Source: Paeniglutamicibacter psychrophenolicus
GTDB lineage: Bacteria > Actinomycetota > Actinomycetes > Actinomycetales > Micrococcaceae
Direction: 5' to 3'
DNA length: 64,000 nucleotides
Assembly: GCF_017876575.1 (NCBI RefSeq)
Contig: NZ_JAGIOE010000001.1
Location: 4,258,443-4,322,442, forward strand
Position numbers and translations under genes: made by a program
In this document: positions 26,439 through 39,044 of the stretch, in pieces
Layout: every line of letters begins with the position of its first letter
How positions within the stretch are numbered: the first letter of the stretch is position 1
The notes under the pieces: model-generated
What the model saw: only the letters and a program-made list of their open reading frames with translations
The model's database searches: none
What the model was told of the DNA's origin: nothing

Positions 26439-27419
26439 ATGTCGCTTTCCACCGAGTCCCAGATTCTTCCGGCCGATGAATTCGGCCGGGTCTGCGAAGA
26501 AGTGCTGGCCGGTATCGCCACGGTGATCGATGGCAAGGCGGAGGTGGCGCGCACCGCGCTGATCGTCCTGCTGGCCCAGGGCCACCTGCTGCTGGAGGAC
26601 GTGCCGGGGGTCGGCAAGACCATGCTGGCCAAGACCCTGGCCAAGTCGGTGGACTGCACGGTGCACCGCATCCAGTTCACCCCGGACCTGTTGCCCTCGG
26701 ATGTGACCGGTGTGTCGATCTTCAACCAGAACACCCACGAGTTCCAGTTCCGGCCCGGACCGGTGTTCGCGCACATCGTGATCGGCGACGAGATCAACCG
26801 GGCCAACGCCAAGACCCAGTCGGCGTTGCTTGAATGCATGGAAGAGGGACAGGTCACCGTCGACGGAACCACCCACATGCTTGAAAGCCCGTTCATGGTG
26901 ATCGCCACGCAGAACCCCATCGAGCTGGAGGGCACCTTCCCGCTGCCCGAGGCACAGCGCGACAGGTTCATGGCCAAGATCTCCATGGGCTACCCGGATG
27001 CCGCCGCCGAGATGGCGATGCTCGAGACCCACCAGTCCACCTCGCCGTTGGATGGCCTGCGCCCGGTCCTTGACCTGGCATCGCTGCACACGCTGATCAA
27101 CACGGTGGCCGCGGTCTACGTTTCCGACCCGGTGAAGGAATACGTCGTGGCCCTGGGCCGGGCGACCCGCGAGCACGCGGACATCCGCCTGGGTGCCTCC
27201 CCGCGTTCCCTGCTGCAGCTGCTGCGCGCCGCCAAGGCCGAGGCAGCGCTCAACGCCCGGGACTACGTGTTGCCCGAGGACGTGCGCAACATCGCCGCCA
27301 AGGTCCTGGGGCACCGGCTGATCCTGCACCGGCGTGCCGAGGCCGCCGGCTCGAACGCCGAATCGATCCTGGTCTCCATCCTCAATGCGATACCGGTTCG
27401 CGCCGGGGCCCGCGGCTAG
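26439..27419 (+). CDS. MoxR family AAA+ ATPase
   Basis: This is a 326-residue AAA+ chaperone-like ATPase. Walker A is EDVPGVGKTMLAKTLA, Walker B is VIGDEINRANAKTQSALL, the sensor region is MVIATQNPIELEGTFPLPEAQ, and arginine-finger-like RDRFM follows. The start at 26439 has a perfect AGGAGG (26426-26431) seven bases upstream. MoxR proteins work with von Willebrand-type or DUF58 partners to assemble or activate enzyme complexes. The next gene is exactly such a DUF58 protein, so the three-gene operon likely acts at the membrane. Confidence 0.94.
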   Translation: MSLSTESQILPADEFGRVCEEVLAGIATVIDGKAEVARTALIVLLAQGHLLLEDVPGVGKTMLAKTLAKSVDCTVHRIQFTPDLLPSDVTGVSIFNQNTHEFQFRPGPVFAHIVIGDEINRANAKTQSALLECMEEGQVTVDGTTHMLESPFMVIATQNPIELEGTFPLPEAQRDRFMAKISMGYPDAAAEMAMLETHQSTSPLDGLRPVLDLASLHTLINTVAAVYVSDPVKEYVVALGRATREHADIRLGASPRSLLQLLRAAKAEAALNARDYVLPEDVRNIAAKVLGHRLILHRRAEAAGSNAESILVSILNAIPVRAGARG

Positions 27420-27456
27420 TCCGCCGGGTACGGCACAGGCCAAGGCAGCAACCACC

Positions 27457-28881
27457 ATGAGCATCCCGTCGGCGGAACCCAACGAGTTCCGCGAATCCCC
27501 GTCCGGCAACCGCTGGATCGCCGCAGAAAAGCCTGCAACGCTACGCGAAAAAGTCCACCTCGGGTTTCTCACCGCGCGCGGCTGGGGACTCTTTGCCGCC
27601 GGGGCGGTCGCCCTGCTGCTGGCCTTCCTGATGGGCCGGCGCGAGCTGCTGGCCATCGCATTGTTCCTGCTGCTCACCCCGCTGCTGGCGGCATTCCTGC
27701 TGCGCTTTGGCAATTCCGAGCTGGCCGTCACGCGGACCTTCAACCCGCAGCAGGCCAGCACCGACTCCGGGGTGCGGGTGCGGCTGCACATCACCCACAA
27801 GGGCAGCGGGGCCGGGCCCCTGACGCTGCGCGACACCCTGCCGGAGGATTTCGGGGCGGGCCCGGAATTCCGCTACCCCTCGCGCACCGCCACCGGTGGC
27901 CCCGAGGGCTCGGGCAGCTGGTACGAATACCGGCTGCGCCTGGCCACCCGCGGCATCTACTCCATCGGGCCGGTCCGCGCCCAGGTCGGCGACGTCTTCG
28001 GGCTGGCCTCCCGGCCCTCGGCCCTGGATGCACCCAGCGCGCTGCTGGCGCTGCCGGTGTGCGAGATGCTTGAACCCACCGGCATCCCCGGCGAGCACGG
28101 CTCCCACGGGCAGGCCGCCTCGAACCGTCGCCTGACCCCGGATTCCTTCGAGGTGATGACCCGCGAATACCGTCCCGGGGACACCGTGCGCCGCATCCAC
28201 TGGCCGGCCACCGCCCGGAAGGGAACGCTGATGGTGCGCCAGGAGGACTACCGGGCCACTCCGCGTGCAGTGCTGATGCTGGACCGCTCCCGCACCGCGT
28301 TCCTCGCCCAGGGCGTGGGCGCCGAACCGGTGCTGAAGATCCCGCAATTCACCTCCACCCCCAAGGACTCCAGCCGCCGCTTCGAATGGGGGCTGCACGC
28401 GGCCCTGGGCATCGGCGCATACCTGGCGCAGACCGGGTTCGGCATCGATCTGATCGACCACCGCGGCACCTCGATCAACGCGGTCTCGGCCTCGGGCACC
28501 GAGGACTCCGCGGAACTCTTTGCCGGGCCCCATGCCACCGCGAGGATGCAGCAGGCACTGGCAGCCCTGGGGCTCGAGGACGCCACCGGGGAACGCCGCG
28601 AACCTGCCCGGGCCACGCTTGCCGCGGCACTGAAGGAACGCATGCGCGAGCGCGGGGACCGGCTGGTGCTGATCCTGGGCGAAATCACCGAAGCGCAGGC
28701 CGACACCTGGCTCGAGGTGGTTGGCGCCCGCAGCAAGGTCACGGTGCTGTGCGTGGCCAACCGCGAGGGACACCTCGCACCGGTCATCTCCCGCTTCCGG
28801 CAAGCCGGCTGGGCGGCCGTTGCCGTCAACCCGAAATCCACGCTCGCCGGGGCCTGGGCGGAATTGGGGCGCACCTCATGA
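27457..28881 (+). CDS. DUF58 domain-containing membrane protein
   Basis: This 474-residue protein has two adjacent N-terminal transmembrane helices (GLFAAGAVALLLAFLM and LLAIALFLLLTPLLAAFLL). An extracytoplasmic or cytoplasmic beta-rich region and the DUF58 core follow (SFEVMTREYRPGDTVRRIHW, then ARKGTLMVRQED). The tail resembles a von Willebrand factor A fold. Partner of the MoxR ATPase by family association. Chosen start ATG 27457; upstream codons in the open frame overlap moxR and lack a ribosome site. The stop overlaps the transglutaminase start (ATGA). Biochemical function is not established for the family. Confidence 0.92.
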   Translation: MSIPSAEPNEFRESPSGNRWIAAEKPATLREKVHLGFLTARGWGLFAAGAVALLLAFLMGRRELLAIALFLLLTPLLAAFLLRFGNSELAVTRTFNPQQASTDSGVRVRLHITHKGSGAGPLTLRDTLPEDFGAGPEFRYPSRTATGGPEGSGSWYEYRLRLATRGIYSIGPVRAQVGDVFGLASRPSALDAPSALLALPVCEMLEPTGIPGEHGSHGQAASNRRLTPDSFEVMTREYRPGDTVRRIHWPATARKGTLMVRQEDYRATPRAVLMLDRSRTAFLAQGVGAEPVLKIPQFTSTPKDSSRRFEWGLHAALGIGAYLAQTGFGIDLIDHRGTSINAVSASGTEDSAELFAGPHATARMQQALAALGLEDATGERREPARATLAAALKERMRERGDRLVLILGEITEAQADTWLEVVGARSKVTVLCVANREGHLAPVISRFRQAGWAAVAVNPKSTLAGAWAELGRTS

Positions 28882-31294
28882 GCACGCCAACCCTGGACAA
28901 GCCCCGGGTCCCGCACCCGGACCCGCCGGCGCCACGCCGCGGGGCACCTGCCCGAAGCCTGCCGGCCGCGGCCTTCTGCGCCTTTGCGGTGCTGGTGGGC
29001 GTGCTGGGGGCTGCCGCCTCGCTGCACGGAGTGATCAGCGACTGGGGCTGGATGCTGCAGGTCACCGCGGTGGTCGGCGCCATCGTGCTGGCCGCCAACC
29101 TGGTTCGGGCACTGGGTGCCCGCCGCTACCTGGGCACCGCGGCAGGTGCCGTGGTGGCCGTGGCAGTGCTGACCTTCCTGTTTTTCGCCAACACCGCCTG
29201 GCTGGGCGTGGTGCCCACCGCCTCGACCTACCGCGCACTGCTGCGGGTGTGGGCGCTGGCCAACGACCAAATGGGCTCCCAGGTACCCCCGGTGCAGAGC
29301 ACCGGGGTGATCGTCTTTTCCGTGTGCGTGTGGGCAGCCGCGGTGGCCCTGGCGGTTGACGCCCTGGCCTTCGAGATCCGGGCCGCGGCCCTGGCCGGGC
29401 TGCCGCTGGCCATGCTGCTGTCGATCTCCTCGCTCTTCGAGGCGAACGGGGCCGGCATCGGCACGGTGTCGGTCACCGCGGCGGGCTACCTGCTGGTCCT
29501 GGCAGCTTCCCGCTGGCAGGACGGTTCCGGGTCCGGGCGCCGGGCCATGGAGCTGCAGGATCCGGGCTCCGGCGGGCGGGGAATCCCGGGGCCGAGGACG
29601 CGTTCGGCACTGCTGCAGGGCACCGCGATCATCGCCGGGGCGCTGGCCACGCTGCTGGTGCTGCCATCGGCCATTCCCGGCTTCTCCAAGGGCATGCTCA
29701 CCGAGGGCACCCGGCCCTCCTGGGGCCAGCTGGCCACCAACATCGACCCGATGATCGCCCTGGGCAACGACCTGCGCAACCGGTCCTCGGGCACGGTGCT
29801 GCACTACTTCACCGATTCGCACACCCCCGTCTACCTGCGCACCTCGGTCACCGGGGACCTCACGACCGATCGGTGGGAACCGGATCCGGACATCTACCGG
29901 GTCCCGGCCACCGAGAACCTGGTGACCCGTGCCTTCCCGACGGCCTTCGAGGCCGCCCGGCCGGCCTTCACCCGCGTGGTCACCGACAAGTACCGGGGAG
30001 CGTGGATGCCCCTGCCGGCCAACGCCATCACCCTGAGCGGGCTGGGCGGTTCCTGGGGCTGGAGCCCCGACACCGGGACGCTGCGCGCCGCCAAGGGCGC
30101 CGTCCCGGAGGCCGAGGACTACACCGTGATGAGCGTGAACCCCGAGATCACCGCCAAGTCGCTGCGGGAGCTGTCGGCCTCCATGCCCGGCGGATTCTTC
30201 GCCGAGGTCGACCAGGAGTACCTGGCGCTGCCCCAGGACACCCCCGATTCGCTGGCCGAGGCCACCAACACGGCCGTGGCCAAGGCCGGGGGCGAGGCGT
30301 ACGGGCAGGCCGTCGCCATCCAGGACTACCTGCGTTCCACGGTGTTCACCTACTCGGAAAAGACCCCCGTGGAGGACGGCTACGACGGCAGTGGGATGAA
30401 GGTCATTGACGCGTTCCTGCAGGAAAAGGCCGGGTACTGCATCCACTTTGCCTCCACCATGGCGCTGATGGCCCGTGAGCTGGGCATCCCCAGCCGCCTG
30501 GTCACCGGTTACTCCCCCGGCACCCCCACCGGGGTGAAGATCACCGGGCAGAACGGCGCGGAACTGAACGAATACATCGTGAACTCGCGCAACGCCCACC
30601 TCTGGCCGGAACTCTACTTCCCCGGCGCCGGCTGGGTCGCCTTCGAGCCGACACCCGGGCGCGGGGTCCCGCCGGCCTACGCGCCGGCGCTTCCGGCGTC
30701 CACCGCCAGCTCCGCCGGGGACCCGCGCCTGACCAACCCGTCCAATTCCTCCTCCGGGCCGTCATCGGCCGAGTCCTCCGCGAGCACCCCGGCCGCGGCC
30801 CCGGGCTCCGGCCCCGACTCCGGGACCCCCTTCTCCGGCCTGCTGCCGCTGGTGCTGATCGTGCTGCTGGCCGGTGCCGGTCCGTGGGCGGCCCGCCGCA
30901 TCCAGCGCACCGGCAGGCTGGCCCGGATGCGCCGCCCCGGCGAAAGCGCCCAGGACTACGGCAGGGAAACCGGTGCCGCGGCGGCGTGGGCCGAACTGGT
31001 GGCCCTTGGCCTGGACCATTCGATGCCCATGCGCCACGACGAATCGGCGGGGGACTACTCCCGCCGGCTGGCCCGCATCCTGCCGAGCGCTGCCGGGGCC
31101 TTGTCCGTCCTTGCCGGGGCCTACGAGCGGATGCGCTACGCGCCGGGGCGCGGGCAGCCGGACGCCGCGGTGTTGGCCGAGGCGCTGTCCGAGGTGAAGC
31201 ACGCCCTGTCCGCCGGCATGGGCCCCGGCGAGCGCCTGGGCCGGGCCTTGTGGCCTCGTTCGCTCTTTGCCCCGCGCCCGCTGGAGCCCTTCGG

Positions 31295-31313
<19 letters not shown>
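28878..31313 (+). CDS. Transglutaminase-like TgpA family membrane protein
   Basis: This 811-residue protein has six or so N-terminal membrane helices (about 27-290) and an extracytoplasmic transglutaminase-like domain. The catalytic cysteine is in EKAGYCIHFASTMALMAREL, and the His is in NSRNAHLWPELYFPGAGWV. Further on are a Ser/Pro-rich spacer, another membrane helix (LLPLVLIVLLAGAGPW) and a DUF4129-like cytoplasmic tail. It is coupled to the DUF58 gene by a four-base overlap, the standard MoxR-DUF58-TgpA set, with a role in protein crosslinking or proteolysis at the envelope that is not settled. The last 19 bases overlap the 3' end of rmlCD on the other strand. Confidence 0.93.
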
Positions 31314-33803
<2,490 letters not shown>

Positions 33804-33809
33804 GGGGCC

Positions 33810-34694
33810 ATGAAGGGGATCATACTTGCCGGGGGAACGGGATCGCGCTTGCATCCGATCACGCACGGAATTTCAAAACAGCTGGTGCCTGTCTATGACA
33901 AGCCCATGATCTACTACCCGCTGAGCACGCTGATGCTCGCGGGGATCACCGAGGTGCTGGTGATCACGACCCCTGCCGATGCACACCAGTTCCGCGGGCT
34001 GCTGGGCGACGGATCGCAGTTCGGGATCACCATCGACTACGCCATCCAGCCCTCGCCCGACGGGCTGGCCCAGGCCTTCATCATCGGCGCCGCGCACATC
34101 GGGGACGGGCCGGTGGCCCTGGTGCTGGGCGACAACATCTTCTACGGTCCGGGCTTCGGTTCGCAACTTGCCGATTTCCATGCCGATGGCGGGGCGTCGA
34201 TCTTCGGGTACTGGGTCAAGGACCCGGGCGCCTACGGCGTGGTGGAATTCGATGCCGAGGGCACCGCGGTGTCGCTGGAGGAAAAACCGGCCAGGCCGCG
34301 CAGCAACTATGCGGTGCCCGGGCTGTATTTCTATGACAACTCGGTGATCGAGCGGGCGCGTGAGCTGGCGCCCTCGGCGCGCGGGGAACTGGAGATCACC
34401 GACATCAACCGCCAATACCTGGAGGAGGGCTCGTTGCGCGTGCACGTGCTGGCCCGCGGCACCGCGTGGCTGGACACCGGGACCTTTGATTCACTCAACG
34501 ACGCCTCGAACTTCATCCGCACCATCGAGGCCCGGCAGGGGCTGAAGATCGGGGTTCCCGAGGAGGTCGCCTGGCGCCGCGGGTTGATCGACGATGAGGC
34601 GCTGGAGGCCTGTGCGGCGAAACTGGGCAAGAGCGGCTACGGCGCCTACCTGCGCACGCTGTTGGCCCACGACTTCGAGGATCCCTACCACTAG
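33810..34694 (+). CDS. rmlA: Glucose-1-phosphate thymidylyltransferase
   Basis: This 294-residue nucleotidyltransferase carries out the first step of dTDP-rhamnose synthesis. The signature [16 protein letters not shown] is at the N-terminus, with [17 protein letters not shown] and the magnesium site VLGDNIFYG. The [17 protein letters not shown] motif binds the product. Length equals the family norm. The start ATG at 33810 is six bases after a TAGGAT -10 box. It is transcribed away from rmlB and rmlCD, so the pathway is split over two divergent units. Confidence 0.96.
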   Translation: MKGIILAGGTGSRLHPITHGISKQLVPVYDKPMIYYPLSTLMLAGITEVLVITTPADAHQFRGLLGDGSQFGITIDYAIQPSPDGLAQAFIIGAAHIGDGPVALVLGDNIFYGPGFGSQLADFHADGGASIFGYWVKDPGAYGVVEFDAEGTAVSLEEKPARPRSNYAVPGLYFYDNSVIERARELAPSARGELEITDINRQYLEEGSLRVHVLARGTAWLDTGTFDSLNDASNFIRTIEARQGLKIGVPEEVAWRRGLIDDEALEACAAKLGKSGYGAYLRTLLAHDFEDPYH

Positions 34695-34737
34695 GCATCG
34701 CCGGCCGGGGTGCACCCCGGGCGACAAGCAAACGGCG

Positions 34738-34791
34738 GCGCCCCCTGGTCCACACTTCCCGTTCAATGGGGAAGGTTGGAACAGAGGGCGC
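34738..34791. terminator. Long imperfect hairpin between convergent rmlA and aldehyde dehydrogenase
   Basis: GCGCCC (34738-34743) pairs with GGGCGC (34786-34791), enclosing CTTCCC/GGGAAG (34755-34760 with 34769-34774) and an 8-base loop. It lies between convergent genes, so it may terminate both. There is no strong T-tract. Confidence 0.4.
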
Positions 34792-34809
34792 TGGGCGTTT
34801 GGTGCTTGT

Positions 34810-36294
34810 TTAGCGTGCCGCGTACGGGTCGGCGATGCCGATGTACTGCGTGGTGGTGTACTCGGCCAGGCCCTCGGCGCCGCCCTCGCGGCCCAGGCCC
34901 GACTGCTTCACGCCGCCAAACGGTGCCGCGGCGTTGGAGATGACACCGGCGTTGAAGCCGACCAGGCCGAACTCGATCTGCTCCGCCACACGGAAGAGGC
35001 GGTTGTGGTCGCGGCTGTAGATGTAGGAGGCCAGGCCGTATTCGGAGGCGTTGGCCAGCTCGATGGCGTGGGCCTCGTCGCGGAAGGTCGTCACCGGGGC
35101 CACGGGCCCGAAGATCTCCTGGCCCAGGATGGCCGCGTCGTTGGCGACGTTGGCCAGCACGGTCGGTGCGTAGAAGTAGCCCGGGCCCTGGACCGGGGCT
35201 CCGCCGGTCACCGCCACGGCGCCGGCCTCGACGGCGGCCGCCACCAGTGCGTGGACATCGTCGCGGGCGCCGGAGTCGATCAGCGGGCCGACGTTGGTTT
35301 CCGGGTCGGTGCCGCGTCCCACCTTCAGCGCGCCCATGGCCGCGGCGAACTTGGCGGTGAATTCCTCGGCCACGGATTCGTGGACCAGGAAGCGGTTGGC
35401 CGCGGTGCAGGCCTCGCCCATGTTGCGCATCTTCGCTGCCATGGCGCCCTCGACCGCGGCGTCTAGGTCGGCGTCCTCGAAGACCAGGAACGGTGCGTTG
35501 CCGCCCAGCTCCATGGAGGTGCGCAGCACCTTGTCGGCGGCGTCCTTCATGAGCATCTTGCCCACGGCGGTGGAACCGGTGAAGGAGACCTTGCGCAGGC
35601 GGTCGTCCTGCATCAGCGGTCCGGAGATCTTCGAGGCGCTGGCCGAGGAAACGACGTTGAGCACGCCGGCCGGCAGTCCGGCTTCGAGCATGACCTGGGC
35701 GAAGAGCTGGGAAGTCAGCGGGGTGAGCTTGGCGGGCTTGAGCACCATGGTGCAGCCTGCGGCGATCGCCGGAGCGACCTTGCGGGTGGCCATGGCCAGC
35801 GGGAAGTTCCACGGGGTGATCAACAGGCACGGGCCGACCGGCTTGGTCTGCACGATGATCTTGTTCTTGCCCTCGGGGGTGGTGAGGTAGCGGCCGTAGT
35901 CGCGCACCGTCTCCTCGGAGAACCAGCGCAGGAATTCGGCACCGTAGGTTACCTCGCCGCGGGCCTCGGGGACCGGCTTGCCCATTTCCAGGCTCATCAG
36001 CAGCGCGAAGTCATCGGCACGCGCGGTGACAAGGTCGAAGGCGCGGCGCAGGATCTCGGCGCGGGTCCGCGGTGCGGTGCGTGCCCAGGATGCCTGGACG
36101 GCGTCGGCGGCGTCCAGGGCCGCCATGGCGTCCGCGGAAGTGGCCGAGGCCAGGGTGGCAAGCTTCTCGCCGGTGGCCGGGTCCAGGACGTCGAAGGTGC
36201 CGCCGTCCGAGGCGTCGCGCCATTGCCCGTTGATCAACAGACCGGTGGGGATGGTGGCAAGAAGTTCGGATTCACGCGTTGAGGTAATGGTCAT
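34810..36294 (-). CDS. gabD: NAD(P)-dependent succinate-semialdehyde-type dehydrogenase
   Basis: This is a 494-residue aldehyde dehydrogenase. The nucleotide site includes TPWNFPLAMATRKVAPA and FTGSTAVGK. The catalytic Glu is in MELGGNAPFLVF and the catalytic Cys in NMGEACTAANRF. The C-terminal motif PFGGVKQSGLGREGG is of the GabD type. Likely substrate: succinate semialdehyde, giving succinate in 4-aminobutyrate breakdown. Related semialdehydes are possible. It stands alone; no gabT is next to it. An inverted repeat 94-131 bases upstream may be its operator. Confidence 0.9.
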   Translation of the reverse strand: MTITSTRESELLATIPTGLLINGQWRDASDGGTFDVLDPATGEKLATLASATSADAMAALDAADAVQASWARTAPRTRAEILRRAFDLVTARADDFALLMSLEMGKPVPEARGEVTYGAEFLRWFSEETVRDYGRYLTTPEGKNKIIVQTKPVGPCLLITPWNFPLAMATRKVAPAIAAGCTMVLKPAKLTPLTSQLFAQVMLEAGLPAGVLNVVSSASASKISGPLMQDDRLRKVSFTGSTAVGKMLMKDAADKVLRTSMELGGNAPFLVFEDADLDAAVEGAMAAKMRNMGEACTAANRFLVHESVAEEFTAKFAAAMGALKVGRGTDPETNVGPLIDSGARDDVHALVAAAVEAGAVAVTGGAPVQGPGYFYAPTVLANVANDAAILGQEIFGPVAPVTTFRDEAHAIELANASEYGLASYIYSRDHNRLFRVAEQIEFGLVGFNAGVISNAAAPFGGVKQSGLGREGGAEGLAEYTTTQYIGIADPYAAR

Positions 36295-36387
36295 GGCGGC
36301 GGTCTCCCTTGATCGCTAGGGGGTGTACGGGAACGGTTCTGCTCTTCCCTGCCCACGCTAGTGCCGCAGCGGGTGGGTGTAAATTTC

Positions 36388-36425
36388 TATCTGCACTATG
36401 ACGCGCACCATGTGTTGTGCAGGTA
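36388..36425 (-). promoter_or_regulatory. Inverted repeat upstream of the gabD-type gene
   Basis: TATCTGCAC (36388-36396) and GTGCAGGTA (36417-36425) form an inverted repeat with one mismatch. The arms are 29 bases apart, about three helical turns. The DNA between gabD and rsmI (36295-36490) contains no gene. A local regulator such as a GntR/PucR-type dimer could bind here. No regulator gene is adjacent. Confidence 0.4.
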
Positions 36426-36490
36426 TCCCAAGGCCCCGCCCGCCCGGCGTGGCCGCCGGGCACGTACTTCGGCGTACGCCGGCGGGTTCC

Positions 36491-37339
36491 TTAGCCGCGC
36501 GCCTGGAGCACCGCGGCGTACAGCTCGCGCTTGGAGACCCGCTCGGTCTCGGCCACCGCTGCCACGGCTTCCTTCAACCGCAGTCCCTCGGTGACCAGTT
36601 GCTGCACCTGGGCCACGTGGTCGGTGGCCCGGGCCGGTTCCCCGGCCGGTGCCCCGGCGATCACCACGGCGATTTCCCCGCGGACCTCGCCCTCGGCCCA
36701 GAGCAGCAATTCGCCAAGGTCTCCGCGGATGACCTCTTCGTACATCTTGGTCAGTTCCCGGGCGATGGCACCCTTGCGGTCCGCCCCGAAGGCATCGCGC
36801 AGCGCGCGGATCATCGCGTCCAGCCGGTGCGGTGCCTCGAAGAAGACCATGGTGCGCTGCTCGGCGGCCAGGTCCTCGAGGCGCTTGGCCCGCTCCCCGG
36901 CCTTGCGGGGCAAAAAGCCCTCGAAGGTGAACCTGTCGGTGGGCAGCCCGGACAGGGCCAGCGCCGTCAGCACGGCCGAGGGACCTGGGACCGCCGTGAC
37001 GGTGATGCCCGCGGCAACCGCGGCCTCGACCAGCTTGAACCCCGGGTCCGAGACCGCGGGCATTCCGGCGTCGGAGACCACCAGGATGGTGGCCCCGCCG
37101 GCCACCAGCTCGAGCAGCTCGGCAAGGCGGTGGGTTTCGTTGTGTTCGTGGTAGCTGATCAGTCTTCCGGGCACGCGGACGCCAAGCCCGGTGGCCAGGT
37201 GCAGGAAGCGCCGGGTGTCCTCGGCCGCCACGATGTCCGCGCTCTTCATGAGTTCGATCAGGCGTGGGGACGCGTCGGAAAGGTTGCCAATGGGGGTTGC
37301 CGCGAGGACGATCTGGCCCGGGGTTTCTTGAGTTTCCAC
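36491..37339 (-). CDS. rsmI: 16S rRNA (cytidine1402-2'-O)-methyltransferase
   Basis: This 282-residue tetrapyrrole-methylase-fold enzyme 2'-O-methylates C1402 of 16S rRNA. Motifs ATPIGNLSDASPR, AAEDTRRFLHL, ISYHEHNE, SDAGMPAVSDPG and VPGPSAVLTALALSGLP are the family's SAM- and substrate-binding segments. The GTG start at 37339 has TAGGCT six bases upstream (37346-37351), indicating a leaderless transcript. It is divergent from the protein mannosyltransferase gene across 65 bases, an arrangement conserved in actinobacteria. Confidence 0.95.
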   Translation of the reverse strand: METQETPGQIVLAATPIGNLSDASPRLIELMKSADIVAAEDTRRFLHLATGLGVRVPGRLISYHEHNETHRLAELLELVAGGATILVVSDAGMPAVSDPGFKLVEAAVAAGITVTAVPGPSAVLTALALSGLPTDRFTFEGFLPRKAGERAKRLEDLAAEQRTMVFFEAPHRLDAMIRALRDAFGADRKGAIARELTKMYEEVIRGDLGELLLWAEGEVRGEIAVVIAGAPAGEPARATDHVAQVQQLVTEGLRLKEAVAAVAETERVSKRELYAAVLQARG

Positions 37340-37345
37340 GTCCCA

Positions 37346-37397
37346 AGCCTACTGCCCGCGTGTGCCTCCGGTTCCCGCAGGGGGCCGCCGGTACAGT
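37346..37397. promoter_or_regulatory. Divergent leaderless promoters of rsmI and pmt
   Basis: On the minus strand TAGGCT (37346-37351) is six bases before the rsmI GTG. On the plus strand TACAGT (37392-37397) is seven bases before GTG 37405. This spacing supports GTG 37405 over the nearby ATG at 37402 as the start of the mannosyltransferase. Confidence 0.55.
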
Positions 37398-37404
37398 GTT
37401 GATG

Positions 37405-39012
37405 GTGACTACCGCTTCCATGCAGAGAACGCGCCGCTGGGTTGAGTCCCCGCAGGGCGCCTTCGGGATCCAGGCCCTGAGGGACCGCTTGTCCGGCCCA
37501 CTGCATCGGGCCGGGGTCTGGGGCTGGATCGTTCCGTTGGCCATGGCGATTCTCGGCGCGGTGCTGCGTTTCACCAACCTCCAGCATCCCCACCTGCTGA
37601 TCTTTGACGAGACCTATTACGTCAAGGACGCCTACACCATGATGCACGCGGGTTACGAGCTGGAGTGGGGCGAGAATCCCAATCCCGCGTTCATCTCCGG
37701 GCACCCGGATCCCAAGGAATCGGCTTCCTTCGTGGTCCATCCCCCGCTGGGCAAGTGGCTGATTGCCGCCGGGATGTGGCTGTTCGGGACCGACAACGGG
37801 CTGGGCTGGCGTTTTTCCGCGGCACTTTTTGGCACGTTGTCGGTGCTGCTGTGCGCATTGGTGGCCCAGAAGCTGTTCTCCTCGGTGCTCCTGGGCGGGG
37901 TCGCCGGCCTGCTGGCCGCGGTGGATGGCCACCAGATCGTCATGTCCCGCACCGGGCTGCTGGACATCTTCTTGATGTTCTTCATCCTGGCCGGGTTCTA
38001 CGCGCTGCTCCTTGACCGTTTCCACGGGCGGGCGAAGCTGGCCCGGGCGCTGTCCACCGCGGACGGGTCGCGGCCCGCGGACAGGTTGCTGGCCTACGGG
38101 CCATGGCTGTGGTGGCGGCCGTGGCGGCTGGTCGCCGGGGTGATGCTGGGGGCCGCGGCCGGGGTGAAGTGGTCCGCGCTGTCCTTCATTGCGCTCTTCG
38201 GGCTGATGACCGTGCTCTGGGACCTGTCGGCACGGCGCCGTGCCGGGATCCGGCACTGGGTCCTGGCCGGGCTGTGCCGCGACGGGATCCCCGCGTTCTT
38301 GCTGATCATTCCCACGGCCGCGGCGGTGTATCTGGCGACCTGGACCGGTTGGCTGCTGTCCATCGATGGCCGCTACCGCCAGTGGGCGGTTCAAAACCCC
38401 TCGGAAACCTGGGGCTGGGTGCCGGATGTGTTCCGTTCCCTGGCCGAGTACCACCGGGCCGCCTATGCGTTCCACCAGGGACTGAGTTCGCCGCACGGAT
38501 GGGAATCCTCGCCCTGGAGTTGGCTCTTTGCCGGTCGCCCGGTGCTGTTCTTTTACGAGTCGCGCGGCAACGGCGAATTCGGCTGCACCAGCGCCAATTG
38601 CGTCCAGGCGATCACCGACTTGCCGAACCCGATCATGTGGTGGTCCGCGACCCTGGCCCTGTTGCTGGTGCTGTTCTACTGGATCGGGGCGCGCGATTGG
38701 CGTGCCGGGGCGATCCTTGCCGCCATTGCCGCCGGGTACCTGCCGTGGTTTGCCTACCCGGATCGCACCATGTTCTTCTTCTACACCCTGCCGTTCGCAC
38801 CGTTCATGGTCCTGGCCCTGACCTACGTCCTGGGCAGGTTCCTGCCCACCGACAGGCAGGTCCCCTGGCACCGGCGGCGCGTGCTGTGGGGCGTGGGGAT
38901 CTTCCTGGCGCTGGTGGCGGCGGTGTCGGCGTTCTTCCTGCCGGTGTGGACCGGGGGAATGATCACGTACGAGAATTGGCGCATCCACATCTGGATGCCC
39001 AGCTGGGGATGA
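37405..39012 (+). CDS. Dolichyl/polyprenyl-phosphate-mannose protein O-mannosyltransferase
   Basis: This 535-residue GT39 multi-pass membrane enzyme transfers mannose from polyprenyl-phosphomannose to secreted proteins at the outer face of the membrane. The catalytic acidic pair lies in LLIFDETYYVKDAY on the first external loop. About ten hydrophobic helices follow. The C-terminal four-helix region carries WFAYPDRTMFFFYTLPF. The protein ends in a short polar tail. The start is uncertain by one codon: ATG 37402 against GTG 37405, the latter fitting a leaderless transcript. Homologous to M. tuberculosis Rv1002c, with the same divergent partner. Confidence 0.94.
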   Translation: MTTASMQRTRRWVESPQGAFGIQALRDRLSGPLHRAGVWGWIVPLAMAILGAVLRFTNLQHPHLLIFDETYYVKDAYTMMHAGYELEWGENPNPAFISGHPDPKESASFVVHPPLGKWLIAAGMWLFGTDNGLGWRFSAALFGTLSVLLCALVAQKLFSSVLLGGVAGLLAAVDGHQIVMSRTGLLDIFLMFFILAGFYALLLDRFHGRAKLARALSTADGSRPADRLLAYGPWLWWRPWRLVAGVMLGAAAGVKWSALSFIALFGLMTVLWDLSARRRAGIRHWVLAGLCRDGIPAFLLIIPTAAAVYLATWTGWLLSIDGRYRQWAVQNPSETWGWVPDVFRSLAEYHRAAYAFHQGLSSPHGWESSPWSWLFAGRPVLFFYESRGNGEFGCTSANCVQAITDLPNPIMWWSATLALLLVLFYWIGARDWRAGAILAAIAAGYLPWFAYPDRTMFFFYTLPFAPFMVLALTYVLGRFLPTDRQVPWHRRRVLWGVGIFLALVAAVSAFFLPVWTGGMITYENWRIHIWMPSWG

Positions 39013-39033
39013 CGCCCCTTCATTACTTCCCAG

Positions 39034-39039
39034 TAACAT
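39034..39039 (+). promoter_or_regulatory. -10 box for a leaderless acyl-CoA ligase transcript
   Basis: TAACAT lies five bases before ATG 39045. No Shine-Dalgarno sequence is present. This supports ATG 39045 over the second methionine at 39090. Confidence 0.45.
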
Positions 39040-39044
39040 AGACT

